A stretch of 64,000 nucleotides of DNA from Sphingopyxis sp. H073 (GCF_001468395.1 NZ_LNSG01000010.1:1-64000); one strand, 5' to 3'. Counted from the stretch's first letter, positions 7,401-17,040 are shown. The notes: generated from the sequence alone by a model not told the origin. Numbers and translations: made by a program.

Positions 7401-9082
7401 GGGGTCACCCCGAGCTGGTCGGCGAGCTGACGGCTCAGCATGAGGCCCGCGGGCGGGAGGGTGAGCTCGCGCCCGTCGCGGTCGATATGTGCCGAAAGCC
7501 GCGCGTCCGATGCGCTCGCTTCGATCGCCGTGCGCTCGGACCGGCTGCCTGATCGCAATTTCACGGGGAGGGCGCGCGTCGGCTCGACCCGCAGCACGCC
7601 GGGAATCTGGGCGAGCGCATGCATCGCGTCCGCACCGCGCGGTTCGATGAAAGTCACCGCGAGATCATATCGCTGTGCCCGGAAGAAATAGGAATCGAGC
7701 ATGCTTCGGCTCGAATCGACAAACTGCATTGTCGCGAAGAGCAGGCCCATCGACAGCGCCACGCCGAAAACGGTCATCGCCGAACGCGCCGGCCAGCGGG
7801 CGATATGGCGCAGGATCATGTGGCCGATGACCGAAAGACCGGCGCGCTTGCCGAGGCGTTCGATCGGTCCGGCGCGATAGACAGGGGGCGGAGGCGGCGC
7901 CATCGCGACGGCAGGGCTGAGCCGGACGGCGGCGCGCATGCCCCCGAGCGCGCCCAGACCCGCCGACGCTGCCGCGAGCGCAGCCGCTCCGACGATGACT
8001 GCGGGGGAAATATGATATCGCAGAATCGGAAAGCGATAATATTCGGCATAGAGGCTCGTCATGCCGCGCCCCATCCAGGCGCCGGCCAGCGACCCGAGGA
8101 TGGTAGCGATGAGCGCGATCGCGAGTGCGAATTTGAGATAGTGCCAGCCGATCGCCCGATCAGAGTAACCAAAAGCCTTTACAAGCCCGATCAGCGATCT
8201 CTCGGTCTGGATCATGCGTCCGAGCACGATATAGACGAGAAAGGTCGATACGATCAGGAACACCGGCGGGATGACCCGGGTCATCGCCTCGAGCTGCATC
8301 AGCTCATTGTCGAGGAAGGCGTGGCTTATATGATCGGCGCGGCCATAGGCGCCGGTGCCGCCGTACGGCGCGAGGAGCGCATCGACTCGCCGGATCACAT
8401 CGGCTTCGGACGCGCCGCGCTCAAGGGTCAGCGCGAGGCGGGTAATCGCTCCGGTACGGTCGGTCGCCGCCTCCAGCGCCTTTTCACCCATCCAGAAAAT
8501 ACCGAACCGGCTGTTGTCGGGGATAAGGTCGCCGGGCGCGATCGAATAGATATAGTCCGGTGCCAACCCGATCCCGACGATGGTCAGCGGTTGCTTGCGA
8601 CCATAGATGACCGCGTCGAGCCGGGCGCCGAGCGCGAGGCCATTGGCCGCGACGAACGCCTCGTCGGCCACGACCTCGCCGGGACGGGCGGCATCGGGGA
8701 GCCGACCGGCACGCAACGTCAGCCGGTTGAGCAGGGACCGTTCCGTCGTGCTTAGCGAATTGACGAGCGCGCGCGCCGGAGCGCGCCCTTCGGGAAGATC
8801 GAGCGTCGCATATTGGCGTATCGAACCTTCGACGCGCCGGACGCCGGGAATTTCAGCAACGCGCGCGGTGATACTGCGCGGCGCGCGGGTCATGTCGGCG
8901 AAAATATCGGCAAACGCGCTTTCGGCATAATAGGCATCACGCGTGTCGGTGAGCGAGCGATGGACGCCGAGCGACAGAATGAAGGTCGCGCTCGCAGCCG
9001 CGAGGACGAGGGCGATCGCCAGTACCTGGCCACGCATGCGCCACAAGTCGCGCGCGAGTTTGAGGTCGAGCGCCTTCACCAC
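7400..9082 (-). pseudogene. FtsX/MacB-type ABC permease, truncated at the C-terminus
   Basis: It starts with GTG at 9082, overlapping the ATPase gene by 7 bp. About 560 residues are native: an N-terminal membrane anchor (QVLAIALVLAAASATFIL), a MacB-type periplasmic domain, a first FtsX domain with three membrane helices (residues ~270-390), then a second anchor (SAMTVFGVALSMGLLFATMQF) and the start of the second periplasmic domain up to RQLADQLGVTP. There the sequence crosses into DNA antisense to the GH3 gene. The open frame continues to 6962, adding ~145 nonsense residues. The last ~200+ residues, including the second FtsX domain, are missing. Intact relatives run ~780-800 residues and export substrates with the adjacent ATPase. 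It is very probably non-functional. Confidence 0.85.
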
Positions 9083-9801
9083 GAAACTCCGGAAGGATCG
9101 ATCGGCGCGGCATTGACCTCGACGCGCGCGATGCGCCCGTCGAGAAAATGGAAGACGCGGTGCGCCATCGCCGCGATGCCGATATTGTGCGTGATGAGGA
9201 CCACGGTGGTACCGAGCGTCCGGTTCGCCTCGGCAAGCGTCTCAAGAACCCGGATGCCCGTGCGGCTGTCGAGGGCGCCGGTCGGCTCGTCGCAGAGCAG
9301 CACGCCCGGCCGCTTGGCGATTGCCCGGGCGACGGCAACGCGCTGCTGCTCGCCGCCCGACAGTTGCGCCGGATAATGGTCGCTGCGATCGGCGAGGCCG
9401 ACCATCTCCAGTGCCTCGGCGGCATTCATCGGACGCTCGGCGATGTCCGTGACGAGGCGCACATTCTCTTCTGCAGTCAGGCTGGGAATCAGATTGTAGA
9501 ACTGGAAAATGAAACCGACGTCCGCGCGCCGGAACCGGGTCAATTCCCGATCGTCCATCGCGGTGAGGTCGAGGTCGCGATAAAGCAGTGTCCCCGAGGA
9601 CGGGCGGTCGAGCCCGCCGATGATGTTGAGCAGCGTCGATTTGCCGCTGCCCGAAGGGCCGAGGAGGACAAGAATCTCGCCGGCGGGAATGACGAGGTCC
9701 ACGCCGCGGAGCGCTTGGACTTCGGTCTCGCCGGTCCGGTAAATCTTGGCAAGACCCGAGCAGCGGAACGCTGGCGCACCATCGGAAACCGCGCCGTTCA
9801 T
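9076..9801 (-). CDS. ABC transporter ATP-binding protein (MacB/LolD type)
   Basis: A 241-residue ATPase. Walker A is [12 protein letters not shown] (~40-51), the Q-loop [16 protein letters not shown] lies at ~90-105, the signature [14 protein letters not shown] at ~140-153, and Walker [13 protein letters not shown] at ~159-170, with the switch His in ITHN. LolD/MacB-type ATPases pair with FtsX-like permeases. The start at 9801 overlaps the upstream PRPP-synthetase-like gene by 4 bp (ATGA) and makes a protein of family length. The partner permease just downstream is truncated, so this ATPase is probably orphaned. Confidence 0.92.
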   Translation of the reverse strand: MNGAVSDGAPAFRCSGLAKIYRTGETEVQALRGVDLVIPAGEILVLLGPSGSGKSTLLNIIGGLDRPSSGTLLYRDLDLTAMDDRELTRFRRADVGFIFQFYNLIPSLTAEENVRLVTDIAERPMNAAEALEMVGLADRSDHYPAQLSGGEQQRVAVARAIAKRPGVLLCDEPTGALDSRTGIRVLETLAEANRTLGTTVVLITHNIGIAAMAHRVFHFLDGRIARVEVNAAPIDPSGVSW

Positions 9802-10709
9802 CGCGCGCCGCCCGTCCGGCCCAGCGCGCGAATCGCATCGCCCAGCACGCCCGCGAGCGGGATCGTCGCCACCGGTCCGGGCACCGAATCGCTGGCACGG
9901 ATGCGGTCGATGCCCGCGCCTTGCAGCCGCGCGAGATCGGCGGCATCGGCGAGACAATGGGTCACGACGGCTTCGACGCGGGTCGCGCCTGCCGCATGGA
10001 GCATCGCGGCACAGCCGACGAGTGTCGACCCGCTCGACACAAGATCATCGACGATGATTGCCGGGCGGCCGCGCACCCGCTCGATGCCGGGCAGGGCGAC
10101 CGCGACATCGCGGTCGCCGCTGCGGCACTTTTCCCCGATCAACATCTCCGCACTCAGCGGATCGGCGATGTCCCTGACCCATGACAGGGATTCCCGGTCA
10201 GGGCCGATCAATATATTCGCGGGTTCGAAGTCATGGCGCAGGGCGGTAACGAGCGCGGGCGCCGCCCGGATCGCGATGGCGACGATGCCCGGGGCGATAT
10301 CGCCGAGCGAGCCGGTGCGGTGGAGATGGGGGTCAACCGTTACAAGTCCATCGAAATGGTCGGCGATGAGCCCGCCGATGACGCGCTGGCTGACCGCCTC
10401 GCCGGGTCGGAAGGCAATATCCTGCCGCATATAGCCGAGATAGGGCGCGAGCAGCATGACGCGCTGCGCACCGTTGCCGCGCAGCGCGGCAACAGCGAGA
10501 AGCAGCTCGACCAGCTTTGCATTCGGATCGTTCAGCGAGCGAAAGATAATCGCCGTTTCGACCGCAGCTGCGTCGGCTTGAATGCGAACCAGGCTTTCGC
10601 CGTCCGGGAATTTCCGGCACTCGATCCGGTGGAGAGGCAAGGCGAGTTCCCGGGCCAGCGCTTGTGCCTGTATCTCGTTGTCCGCGAAGGCGAAGATCGC
10701 CGTGGTCAT
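9798..10709 (-). CDS. Ribose-phosphate pyrophosphokinase (PRPP synthetase)-like protein
   Basis: A 303-residue Prs-family protein. Recognisable parts are the N-terminal [16 protein letters not shown] and [11 protein letters not shown], the [29 protein letters not shown] nucleotide-binding region (~69-97), the DPHLHR block (~126), the [10 protein letters not shown] flexible-loop region (~193) and the PRPP-binding loop [12 protein letters not shown] (~216-227). The looser loop and DPHLHR recall the archaeal-type (class III) enzymes rather than housekeeping Prs. Family reaction: ribose 5-phosphate + ATP to PRPP + AMP. It overlaps both neighbours by 4 bp, one of them an AMP/thymidine phosphorylase, so a joint role in ribose-phosphate recycling is likely (inference). 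Confidence 0.87.
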   Translation of the reverse strand: MTTAIFAFADNEIQAQALARELALPLHRIECRKFPDGESLVRIQADAAAVETAIIFRSLNDPNAKLVELLLAVAALRGNGAQRVMLLAPYLGYMRQDIAFRPGEAVSQRVIGGLIADHFDGLVTVDPHLHRTGSLGDIAPGIVAIAIRAAPALVTALRHDFEPANILIGPDRESLSWVRDIADPLSAEMLIGEKCRSGDRDVAVALPGIERVRGRPAIIVDDLVSSGSTLVGCAAMLHAAGATRVEAVVTHCLADAADLARLQGAGIDRIRASDSVPGPVATIPLAGVLGDAIRALGRTGGAR

Positions 10710-12271
10710 GGTGCAACCGTATAGGCCGGCGAGGCTTCTGCGAGTTCGCGCGCGAAGGTGAGGCCGGCCGGCGATTCGGCGTAGATACGATAGAGGATAT
10801 CGCCCTGGCAGACCCGATCGCCGATCTTTCGCAACAGGTCGATTCCGGCGCCCTTGTCCATCGGCGCGCCCGCGGCGCGCGCGATGCGGGAAATGAGGTG
10901 GCAGTCGATCGCAGCGACCGACCCGCGATGGCTGGCAGGAACATCGTGATGGAGGGCGCCGGCCTCGATGGCGATGGCGCGCCGTCCCTGCGCGTCGATG
11001 ATCCTTTCCATGGCCGCCAGCGCTTCTCCCGAATTCAGAAGAGCGCGGGCACGGGCCAGGCCGGCACCGCCTTTCAGCGATGGATCGAATTCGAGTACGC
11101 GCCCCGCGAGCATGAGAGCGCGGTCGCGCAGATCCGTTGGCGCGGCTGGATCTCGCCGAAGCACCGCCATTACGTCGCGGGCCTCAAGGACCGGTCCGAC
11201 CCCACGCCCCACCGGCTGCGCCCCGTCGGTGAACACCACGTCGAGCGTGAGGCCGAGCTTTCCGCCCACATATTCGAAGAGCTTGCGCAGCCGGATGGCT
11301 TCGGCTTGCGAGCGCACCTTGGCGCTCGGTCCGACCGGAATGTCGATGAGCAGGTGGGTCGATCCCGCCGCGAGCTTCTTCGAGAGGATCGAGGCGACCA
11401 TCTGGTCGAACGTATCGATGCGCAGCGGGCGTTCGACCGAAATCAAGATGTCATCCGCGGGCGACAGGTTGACGCGTCCGCCCCAGGCGAGCGCGGCGTG
11501 CTCGCGTTCGACGACCGAGGTCAGCTGTTCGGCAGACAGATCGACCGAGGCCAGCACTTCCATCGTGTCGGCCGTACCGCAGGGCGAGGTGATTGCGCGC
11601 GACGATGTCTTCGGCATGGCGAGGCCGTGCGCGGCAACGATCGGCACAACGATCATCGATGTGCGATTGCCCGGGATGCCGCCGATGCAATGCTTGTCGA
11701 CGATCGGACCGGGCGGCCAGTGAAGTCGGCTACCGGCATCCGCCATCGCGCGGGTCAGGGCAAGCGTCTCCTCGGTGGTCATGAATCCCGCACAGCCGAC
11801 GAGGAAGGCTCCGATTTCCATCGGCGAATAGCGATAGGCAGCGATGTCGCGGATGATCTCCGCGATCTCGGCGTCGTCCAGCGTGTCGCCATCGATCTTG
11901 CGGCGGACGAACTCGAGACTGTGCGGCGGCGGAGCCTGGCGGACGCCAACTTCGCGCCCCTCCGGCAGACCGAGACGCCGGAAAGCCTGTTCGCCAAGCC
12001 CGATTTCGCCCGGCGCCAGCAGGCCCTCGCCATCGACGATCGCCAGCGTGGCAAGGATCGACTTCTTTCCGTCGCCGATGGCGACCTTGCGCATCGCCTG
12101 GAATTGCTCGGGCGCGAAGTCGCCGCCACCGCGCAGCAGGAAGGCCGTGTTTTCCGGATAAGTGTCGATGGGAAGGCCGCGAATCTTGAATCCATGTCCC
12201 TTCGGCACGCGATCGCCAACTGTGTGGGCGGTGGCGGCCGGAGTCAAAAGGGTACGAGTCGCGGCTTTCAT
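10706..12271 (-). CDS. Thymidine phosphorylase family protein (AMP-phosphorylase-like subgroup)
   Basis: A 521-residue nucleoside phosphorylase. It has the long N-terminal extension (~90 residues) of the archaeal AMP phosphorylase / putative thymidine phosphorylase subgroup rather than the ~440-residue DeoA form. The phosphate-binding block VDKHCIGGIPGNRTSM (~196-211) and the SPCGTADTMEVLA block (~234-246) are clear; a cysteine stands where serine is usual in DKHS. Possible reactions are phosphorolysis of thymidine, or of AMP to ribose 1,5-bisphosphate plus adenine; the sequence does not decide. It overlaps the Prs-like gene by 4 bp and follows the ArsR gene by 85 bp in the same direction, so it may belong to the RND-ArsR transcript. 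Confidence 0.88.
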   Translation of the reverse strand: MKAATRTLLTPAATAHTVGDRVPKGHGFKIRGLPIDTYPENTAFLLRGGGDFAPEQFQAMRKVAIGDGKKSILATLAIVDGEGLLAPGEIGLGEQAFRRLGLPEGREVGVRQAPPPHSLEFVRRKIDGDTLDDAEIAEIIRDIAAYRYSPMEIGAFLVGCAGFMTTEETLALTRAMADAGSRLHWPPGPIVDKHCIGGIPGNRTSMIVVPIVAAHGLAMPKTSSRAITSPCGTADTMEVLASVDLSAEQLTSVVEREHAALAWGGRVNLSPADDILISVERPLRIDTFDQMVASILSKKLAAGSTHLLIDIPVGPSAKVRSQAEAIRLRKLFEYVGGKLGLTLDVVFTDGAQPVGRGVGPVLEARDVMAVLRRDPAAPTDLRDRALMLAGRVLEFDPSLKGGAGLARARALLNSGEALAAMERIIDAQGRRAIAIEAGALHHDVPASHRGSVAAIDCHLISRIARAAGAPMDKGAGIDLLRKIGDRVCQGDILYRIYAESPAGLTFARELAEASPAYTVAP

Positions 12272-12356
12272 GGCCCGGATTTAGCAGGCGGGTCGGGAGC
12301 CCCTTATCAGGACTGTTACGTATGCGTGGTGAGCCTGGGCCGGATACTCTTGCCGG

Positions 12357-12665
12357 CTATGCTGCGCTGCATGCCTCGCATAGCGCTGCGATGATCCGCT
12401 GCATCTTCGGGTCCGCCAATGTGTAGTATCGCGTTTGTGCCTCGCCGCGCAGCGATACGATTCCCTGTTTCCGGAAGCGCGCCAGGTGCTGCGACACCGC
12501 CGACTGAGAAAGCCCTGAAATCTCGGTCAGTTCGCCGACCGATACCTCGCGCTCGTCCATCTGGCACAGCATCAGCAGACGCTCGGGGTTCGCGAGCAGC
12601 TTCAAATAACCCGCCATGTCATGCGCATCGCGCTTGAGGATCGAGAGGTCGGTCGGCTTTGTCAT
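12357..12665 (-). CDS. ArsR-family regulator with BigR/SqrR-type cysteines
   Basis: A 102-residue winged-helix repressor with the fold MAGYLKLLANPERLLMLC, then SVGELTEISGLSQSAVSQHLARFRKQGIV (recognition helix ~50-63) and a beta-hairpin RGEAQTRYYTL. Cysteines occur at 34, 96 and 99. The first sits at the end of the helix where SqrR/BigR carry their sensing cysteine, and a C-terminal partner ~62-65 residues later matches their spacing of about 66. In those proteins a persulfide-induced disulfide or tetrasulfide link releases DNA. The neighbouring sulfide:quinone oxidoreductase and persulfide dioxygenase support that role. It overlaps the RND pump gene by 4 bp, so it is likely autoregulated with the pump from the operator region at 16995-17040. 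Confidence 0.88.
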   Translation of the reverse strand: MTKPTDLSILKRDAHDMAGYLKLLANPERLLMLCQMDEREVSVGELTEISGLSQSAVSQHLARFRKQGIVSLRGEAQTRYYTLADPKMQRIIAALCEACSAA

Positions 12666-15600
12666 GGAGAGCGGCTTCCTTCGCGGCCATCGTCGCGCAG
12701 GACGATGTAGATCGCGGGAATAACCAGCACGGTCAGCAGTGTCGAGGAGGCAAGCCCGAACAGCAGCGAGATGGCAAGCCCTTGGAAGATCGGGTCGGTC
12801 AGGATCGTCGCGGCGCCGATCATCGCCGCCGCCGCGGTCAGCACAATCGGCTTGAAGCGGATCATCCCGGCTTCGAGCAAGGTATCGCGCAGCGGCTTGT
12901 CGGGATTTTTCGCATGATTGATGAAATCGACGAGCAGTATCGAGTTGCGCACGATGATCCCGGCGAGTGCGATAAAGCCGATCATCGAGGTCGCGGTGAA
13001 CGGCGCACCGAACAGCATATGCCCGAGCACGATGCCAACGAGCGTCAGCGGGATCGGCGTCAGGATGACGAGTGGAATCTTGAAGTTGCGGAACTGCCCG
13101 ACGACGAGCACATAGATCGCGAGCAGCGCGACCATAAAGGCGGCACCCATGTCGCGGAAGGTCACCCAGGTAATCTCCCACTCGCCGTCCCACAGCAAAG
13201 TGGGCACCGCTTCATTCTCGGGCTGCCCGTTGAAACGGATGACGGGTTTTTCCATCCCGTGCGCCTTCCAGTCGAACGCCTCGATCGCATCGTCGACCGC
13301 GAAGATGCCATAGATCGGCGCCTCATAATCGCCCGCCAGCTCGGCGGTGACCATGTCGGCGGCGCGGCCGTTGCGGCGGAACAGCGCGGGCGAGCCGGCT
13401 TCCTTGCGCGCCTCGACGATCTCGCCCAGTTGCACGAGCCGGCCGCCCGGCCCCATGCTAGCGACCGGGGTCGCGGCGAGGCTGGCGCTCCACGTCCGCT
13501 GCGCCTGATCGAGCGCGACGCGGATCGGGAGCGGGTCGCGCCCCTGCCCCCGCGGCGCGTAGCCGACGGTCTGCCCGTCGAGCAGCACGCCGATGCTGTC
13601 GAACAGCTGGCGCTCCGAAATGCCATAGGCGTCCATCCGCGCGCGGTCGGGAACAAGGCGCAGCCGCGGGCGCGGCACCCCGAAGCTGTTGTCGACATCG
13701 ACGACATAGGGAATGGTGCGAAACAATTTCTCGACCTGCTCGGCGGTCCGGCGCCGCGTCGCTTCGTCGGGGCCATAGATTTCAGCGAGCATCGTCGCGA
13801 GCACCGGCGGGCCCGGCGGCGTCTCGACGACCTTGATCGACGCACCGGGGGGCAGCGGCAACGCCTTCTTCAACTTCTGACGCAGGTCGAGCGCGATGTC
13901 GTGGCTCGACCGGTCGCGCTCATCCTTTGGCGCCAGCGTCACCATCACATCGCCCATCTCCGGGCGGCTGCGCAGGAAATAATGGCGCACGAGGCCGTTG
14001 AAATTGAACGGCGCCGCGCTGCCCGCATAAGCCTCCATCGAGCGCGCTTCGGGCAATTGCCGCGCAATCGCCGCGGCGGCGTCGAGCGTACGCCCCGTGG
14101 TTTCGAGCGAGGTGCCTTCGGGCATGTCGAGCACGAGCTGCACCTCCGACTTGTTGTCGAAGGGCAGCAGCTTCACCGTCACCGCCTTGAAATAGAACAT
14201 CGAGCAGGCAACGAGCGTCGCGACGCCGACCGCGATCAGGAAACGGCGCGCGCTCTTGCGGTCGCGGATCACATGCCGGGCGACGCGGCCGTAAAGTACT
14301 CCGAGCTTGCCGCCGGTCGCATGGTGGTCGTGGCCGTGCGCGAGCGTGTTCCGCGCAAACCGCACCATCAGCCACGGCGCGATGATCACCGCGACAAAAA
14401 AGGAAAAGAGCATCGCCGCCGAAGCATTGATCGGGATCGGGGCCATATAGGGGCCCATCAGCCCGGAGACGAAGAGCATTGGCAGTAACGCCGCAACGAC
14501 GGTCAGCGTCGCGATGATCGTCGGATTTCCGACCTCGGCGACGGCATCGACCGTGGCATCGATGCGGCTGCGGGCGTCGGCCATCGCCCAGTGGCGCGAG
14601 ATATTCTCGATCATCACGATCGCGTCGTCGACGAGTATGCCGATCGAAAAGATGAGCGCGAACAGGCTGACGCGGTTGATCGTGAAGCCCATCAGGTTCG
14701 AGGCGAACATGGTGAGCAGGATCGTCGTCGGGATCACCACCGCGGTCACCGCCGCCTCGCGCCAACCGATCGCAAAGCCGATCAGGATGACGATCGACAC
14801 CGTCGCCAGGCCGAGGTGGAAGATCAGCTCGTTCGCTTTTTCGTTGGCGGTCTCGCCATAGTTGCGCGTCACCGCGACATCGACCCCGGCGGGAATCAGT
14901 GTACCGCGCAGCGCTTCGACCCGCGCGACGACAGCGTGCGAGACTTTCACGGCGTTGGCGCCCGAACGCTTGGCGACGGCGAGGCTGACCGCGGGCGCCA
15001 TCGCCCAATGTCCGTCTTCGCCCTTCGCCCAGCGCCACGCGCGCGCCTGCTCCTCGGCCGGTCCCTGCGTCACCGTCGCGACGTCGCGCAGATAGACGGG
15101 GCTGCCGTTCGCCCCGCGCACGGTGATCGTCGCCAGCTCGGCGGCGCGGCGCACTTTCTGTCCCGCAACCACCGCCGTCGCCGCACCGCCTTCGCGCACC
15201 GTGCCGAGGGGAAAACTGCGGTTGGCCTGCGCTGCCGCGTCGATCAGCGCACCGAGCGAGACCCCATGCGCGGCGAGCTTCGCGGGGTCGGGCGTGACGC
15301 GAAGCTGTTCCTCCTGCCCGCCCGCGATGAAGGTCAGCCCGACATCGTCGACCTTCGCGACCTCGGTGCGCAACCGGGTCGCGAGCGCGTGCAGCGCCTG
15401 TTCGGTCCATTCGCCGCGCGCGCCGAGTTTCGGCGACAGCGTGAGGACGACGATCGGCACGTCGCTGATCCCCCGCGCCGTCACCTGCGGCGGCTCGATG
15501 CCCGCCGGGATTCGGTGCATGTTCGCCGACAAGCGCTCGTTGATGCGCGTCGCGGCATCGTCGGGGTCCGAACCGACGAGGAAGCGCGCGGTCACCATCA

Positions 15601-15880
15601 CCCCGTCATCCTCGGCCTGCGTATAGACATGTTCGACGCCGTCGACGCTTTTGACGATCGTCTCGAGCGGCTTGCCGACCAGTTCGACCGCATCGCTTGC
15701 CGACAGGCCGGGTGCGCCGACCATCAGGTCGACCATCGGCACGCTGATCTGCGGCTCTTCCTCGCGCGGGATCGTCAGAATCGCGAGCAGCCCGACAAGG
15801 ATCGCCGCGAGCAGCATCAACGGCGTCAGCGGGCTCTGGATCGTCGCGCGCGTCAGCCGCCCGGAGATGCCGAGGCTCAT
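12662..15880 (-). CDS. RND-family efflux permease (AcrB-like)
   Basis: A 1072-residue inner-membrane proton-driven exporter. It has an N-terminal helix (LTPLMLLAAILVGLLAILTI), a first large periplasmic loop (porter and docking domains), the central helix block with GILVDDAIVMIENI at about residue 410-425 carrying the Asp pair of the proton relay, a second periplasmic loop, and a final helix cluster ending FGLASSTLLTVLVIPAIYIVL. Length is typical for the family. The start at 15880 overlaps the adaptor gene by 4 bp. The PREEEPQI start motif marks a branch different from housekeeping AcrB. The substrate is unknown; its placement opposite sulfide-oxidation genes suggests a reactive-sulfur or thiol product (inference). 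Confidence 0.94.
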   Translation of the reverse strand: MSLGISGRLTRATIQSPLTPLMLLAAILVGLLAILTIPREEEPQISVPMVDLMVGAPGLSASDAVELVGKPLETIVKSVDGVEHVYTQAEDDGVMVTARFLVGSDPDDAATRINERLSANMHRIPAGIEPPQVTARGISDVPIVVLTLSPKLGARGEWTEQALHALATRLRTEVAKVDDVGLTFIAGGQEEQLRVTPDPAKLAAHGVSLGALIDAAAQANRSFPLGTVREGGAATAVVAGQKVRRAAELATITVRGANGSPVYLRDVATVTQGPAEEQARAWRWAKGEDGHWAMAPAVSLAVAKRSGANAVKVSHAVVARVEALRGTLIPAGVDVAVTRNYGETANEKANELIFHLGLATVSIVILIGFAIGWREAAVTAVVIPTTILLTMFASNLMGFTINRVSLFALIFSIGILVDDAIVMIENISRHWAMADARSRIDATVDAVAEVGNPTIIATLTVVAALLPMLFVSGLMGPYMAPIPINASAAMLFSFFVAVIIAPWLMVRFARNTLAHGHDHHATGGKLGVLYGRVARHVIRDRKSARRFLIAVGVATLVACSMFYFKAVTVKLLPFDNKSEVQLVLDMPEGTSLETTGRTLDAAAAIARQLPEARSMEAYAGSAAPFNFNGLVRHYFLRSRPEMGDVMVTLAPKDERDRSSHDIALDLRQKLKKALPLPPGASIKVVETPPGPPVLATMLAEIYGPDEATRRRTAEQVEKLFRTIPYVVDVDNSFGVPRPRLRLVPDRARMDAYGISERQLFDSIGVLLDGQTVGYAPRGQGRDPLPIRVALDQAQRTWSASLAATPVASMGPGGRLVQLGEIVEARKEAGSPALFRRNGRAADMVTAELAGDYEAPIYGIFAVDDAIEAFDWKAHGMEKPVIRFNGQPENEAVPTLLWDGEWEITWVTFRDMGAAFMVALLAIYVLVVGQFRNFKIPLVILTPIPLTLVGIVLGHMLFGAPFTATSMIGFIALAGIIVRNSILLVDFINHAKNPDKPLRDTLLEAGMIRFKPIVLTAAAAMIGAATILTDPIFQGLAISLLFGLASSTLLTVLVIPAIYIVLRDDGREGSRSP

Positions 15881-16944
15881 GGGCGCGCACCGGCCGACGG
15901 TGCGATCAGCGTATCGCCCGTGGCGGCGCCCGAGAGGATTTCGACGCGTGCCGGGTCGTCCGACGGCGCGATCTGGACCGGCACGCGCGACGCCGAATCC
16001 TTGCCGACGCGGATCGTTACATAATCGATGCCATAGCTGGTTTCGACGAAGCGTCTCGGGACGACGAGCGCCTGCCGCTCGCCGGTCGCGACCCGCGCGG
16101 TGATCCGGCGGCCGACCATATTGCTCGCAAGCCCCGGCATTTGGACGTCCGCGGCCATCTGCCCACCGGTCACCGAGGGATAGACGCGGCTGACGGTCGC
16201 GCGCGGGGTAACGTCCTTTGCACCCTCTGTCAGGCCCGTCGCCAGGACCGAACTTCCGACGCGCACCTTGCCCGCCAATGTTTCGGGAAGTTCGAGTCGC
16301 AACACCATCGGCCCCGAGGTGATCGTCGCGATCGATGTGCCGGCCGCGACTGCGGAGCCCGCAGGAACCTGCGCCGTCAGGACGCGCCCTGCCGAGGGAG
16401 CGACGACCGCGCCCTGTCCCGCAACCGCGCCGACCGCCGATTGCTGCGCCTTCGCCGCGTTGACCTGCGCCCGCGCGGCGCGCGCCGCGGCCTCGGCCTG
16501 ATCGAGCCGCGCCTGGGTATAGACGCCGTTGGCGTGGAGATATTTGACGCGTGCCAGTTCGGCCTCTGCCTGCGCGACCTGCGCCTGCGCCGCGGCCGCC
16601 TGCGCGCCATAAGCAGCGCCTTCGTAGCCGAGCCTGCTGTCGACGACGCGGCCGATCACTTGTCCCTTGCGGACAAGATCGCCCTCGCGGATGGTCAGGC
16701 TTTCGAGGATGCCGGGGATGCGCGCGCGCGCATCGGCCATGTCTACGCTCGTCACCAGCGCGCCGACGTCCTTCCACTCGGTGACCGTCGAAGGCCGAAG
16801 GACCAGCGTTTCGCCCTTTGTCTCCACCGCTCGCTCGGCTGGCGGCGGCGCGTTGCCGCCGCACGCCGAAAGCATCAGTGCGAGAGCCGCGAGGCCGGGT
16901 GCGGATATTCCCCTATATCGCGGACGGCGGAATGGGCTCAGCAT
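15877..16944 (-). CDS. RND efflux periplasmic adaptor (membrane fusion) lipoprotein
   Basis: A 355-residue adaptor. The N-terminus RRPRYRGISAPGLAALALM followed by LSACGG is a lipoprotein signal with Cys at about 28. The first lipoyl half (RIPGILESLTIREGDLVRKGQVIGR) lies near residues 75-99. A long alanine-rich coiled-coil hairpin spans ~108-170, the second lipoyl half follows (VVAPSAGRVLTAQVPAGSAV), then the beta-barrel and membrane-proximal domain. Upstream of it is the AT-rich divergent control region shared with the sulfide:quinone oxidoreductase gene. The outer-membrane partner is probably the TolC-like protein at 18625, which lies in the opposite operon. Confidence 0.92.
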   Translation of the reverse strand: MLSPFRRPRYRGISAPGLAALALMLSACGGNAPPPAERAVETKGETLVLRPSTVTEWKDVGALVTSVDMADARARIPGILESLTIREGDLVRKGQVIGRVVDSRLGYEGAAYGAQAAAAQAQVAQAEAELARVKYLHANGVYTQARLDQAEAAARAARAQVNAAKAQQSAVGAVAGQGAVVAPSAGRVLTAQVPAGSAVAAGTSIATITSGPMVLRLELPETLAGKVRVGSSVLATGLTEGAKDVTPRATVSRVYPSVTGGQMAADVQMPGLASNMVGRRITARVATGERQALVVPRRFVETSYGIDYVTIRVGKDSASRVPVQIAPSDDPARVEILSGAATGDTLIAPSAGARP

Positions 16945-16994
16945 GGCGAAACTCCTCGATTGATCGGCATCCTAGGAGCGGCCCGTAGTTTCAG

Positions 16995-17040
16995 ATATTG
17001 CTAATATTACGTATATTGCATATTAGGAAAATCTAATATG
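16995..17040. promoter_or_regulatory. Candidate ArsR-type operator cluster between the RND pump and SQR operons
   Basis: In the 187-bp divergent gap, this AT-rich block contains a perfect inverted repeat ATATT-GCT-AATAT (16995-17007), a direct repeat of ATATTGC (16995-17001 and 17013-17019) and a perfect 8-bp inverted repeat CATATTAG-N6-CTAATATG (17019-17040). AT-rich dyads of this kind are typical of ArsR-family operators. Its position would let the ArsR protein at 12357 control both the pump and the sulfide-oxidation genes. Binding itself is inference. Confidence 0.65.

Noticed and set aside
5300..7552. A single 750-codon GH3 gene with its own start at 5300
   Set aside because: The ATG at 5300 lies inside the IS transposase in another frame, and the first ~35 codons have no GH3 similarity. 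The 3' end is antisense to the permease. Annotated as a truncated pseudogene instead.
12659..14488. Plus-strand 609-codon open frame, His/Arg/Asp-rich
   Set aside because: Antisense to the RND permease; amino-acid bias typical of the opposite strand of a high-GC gene. Similar shadows at 10664-12394, 33921-36035, 38598-40481 and 47676-49217 were rejected for the same reason.
12662..16864. One 1400-residue RND protein starting near 16864
   Set aside because: The first ~330 codons are the adaptor gene read in the wrong frame. The RND start at 15880 overlaps the adaptor stop by ATGA.
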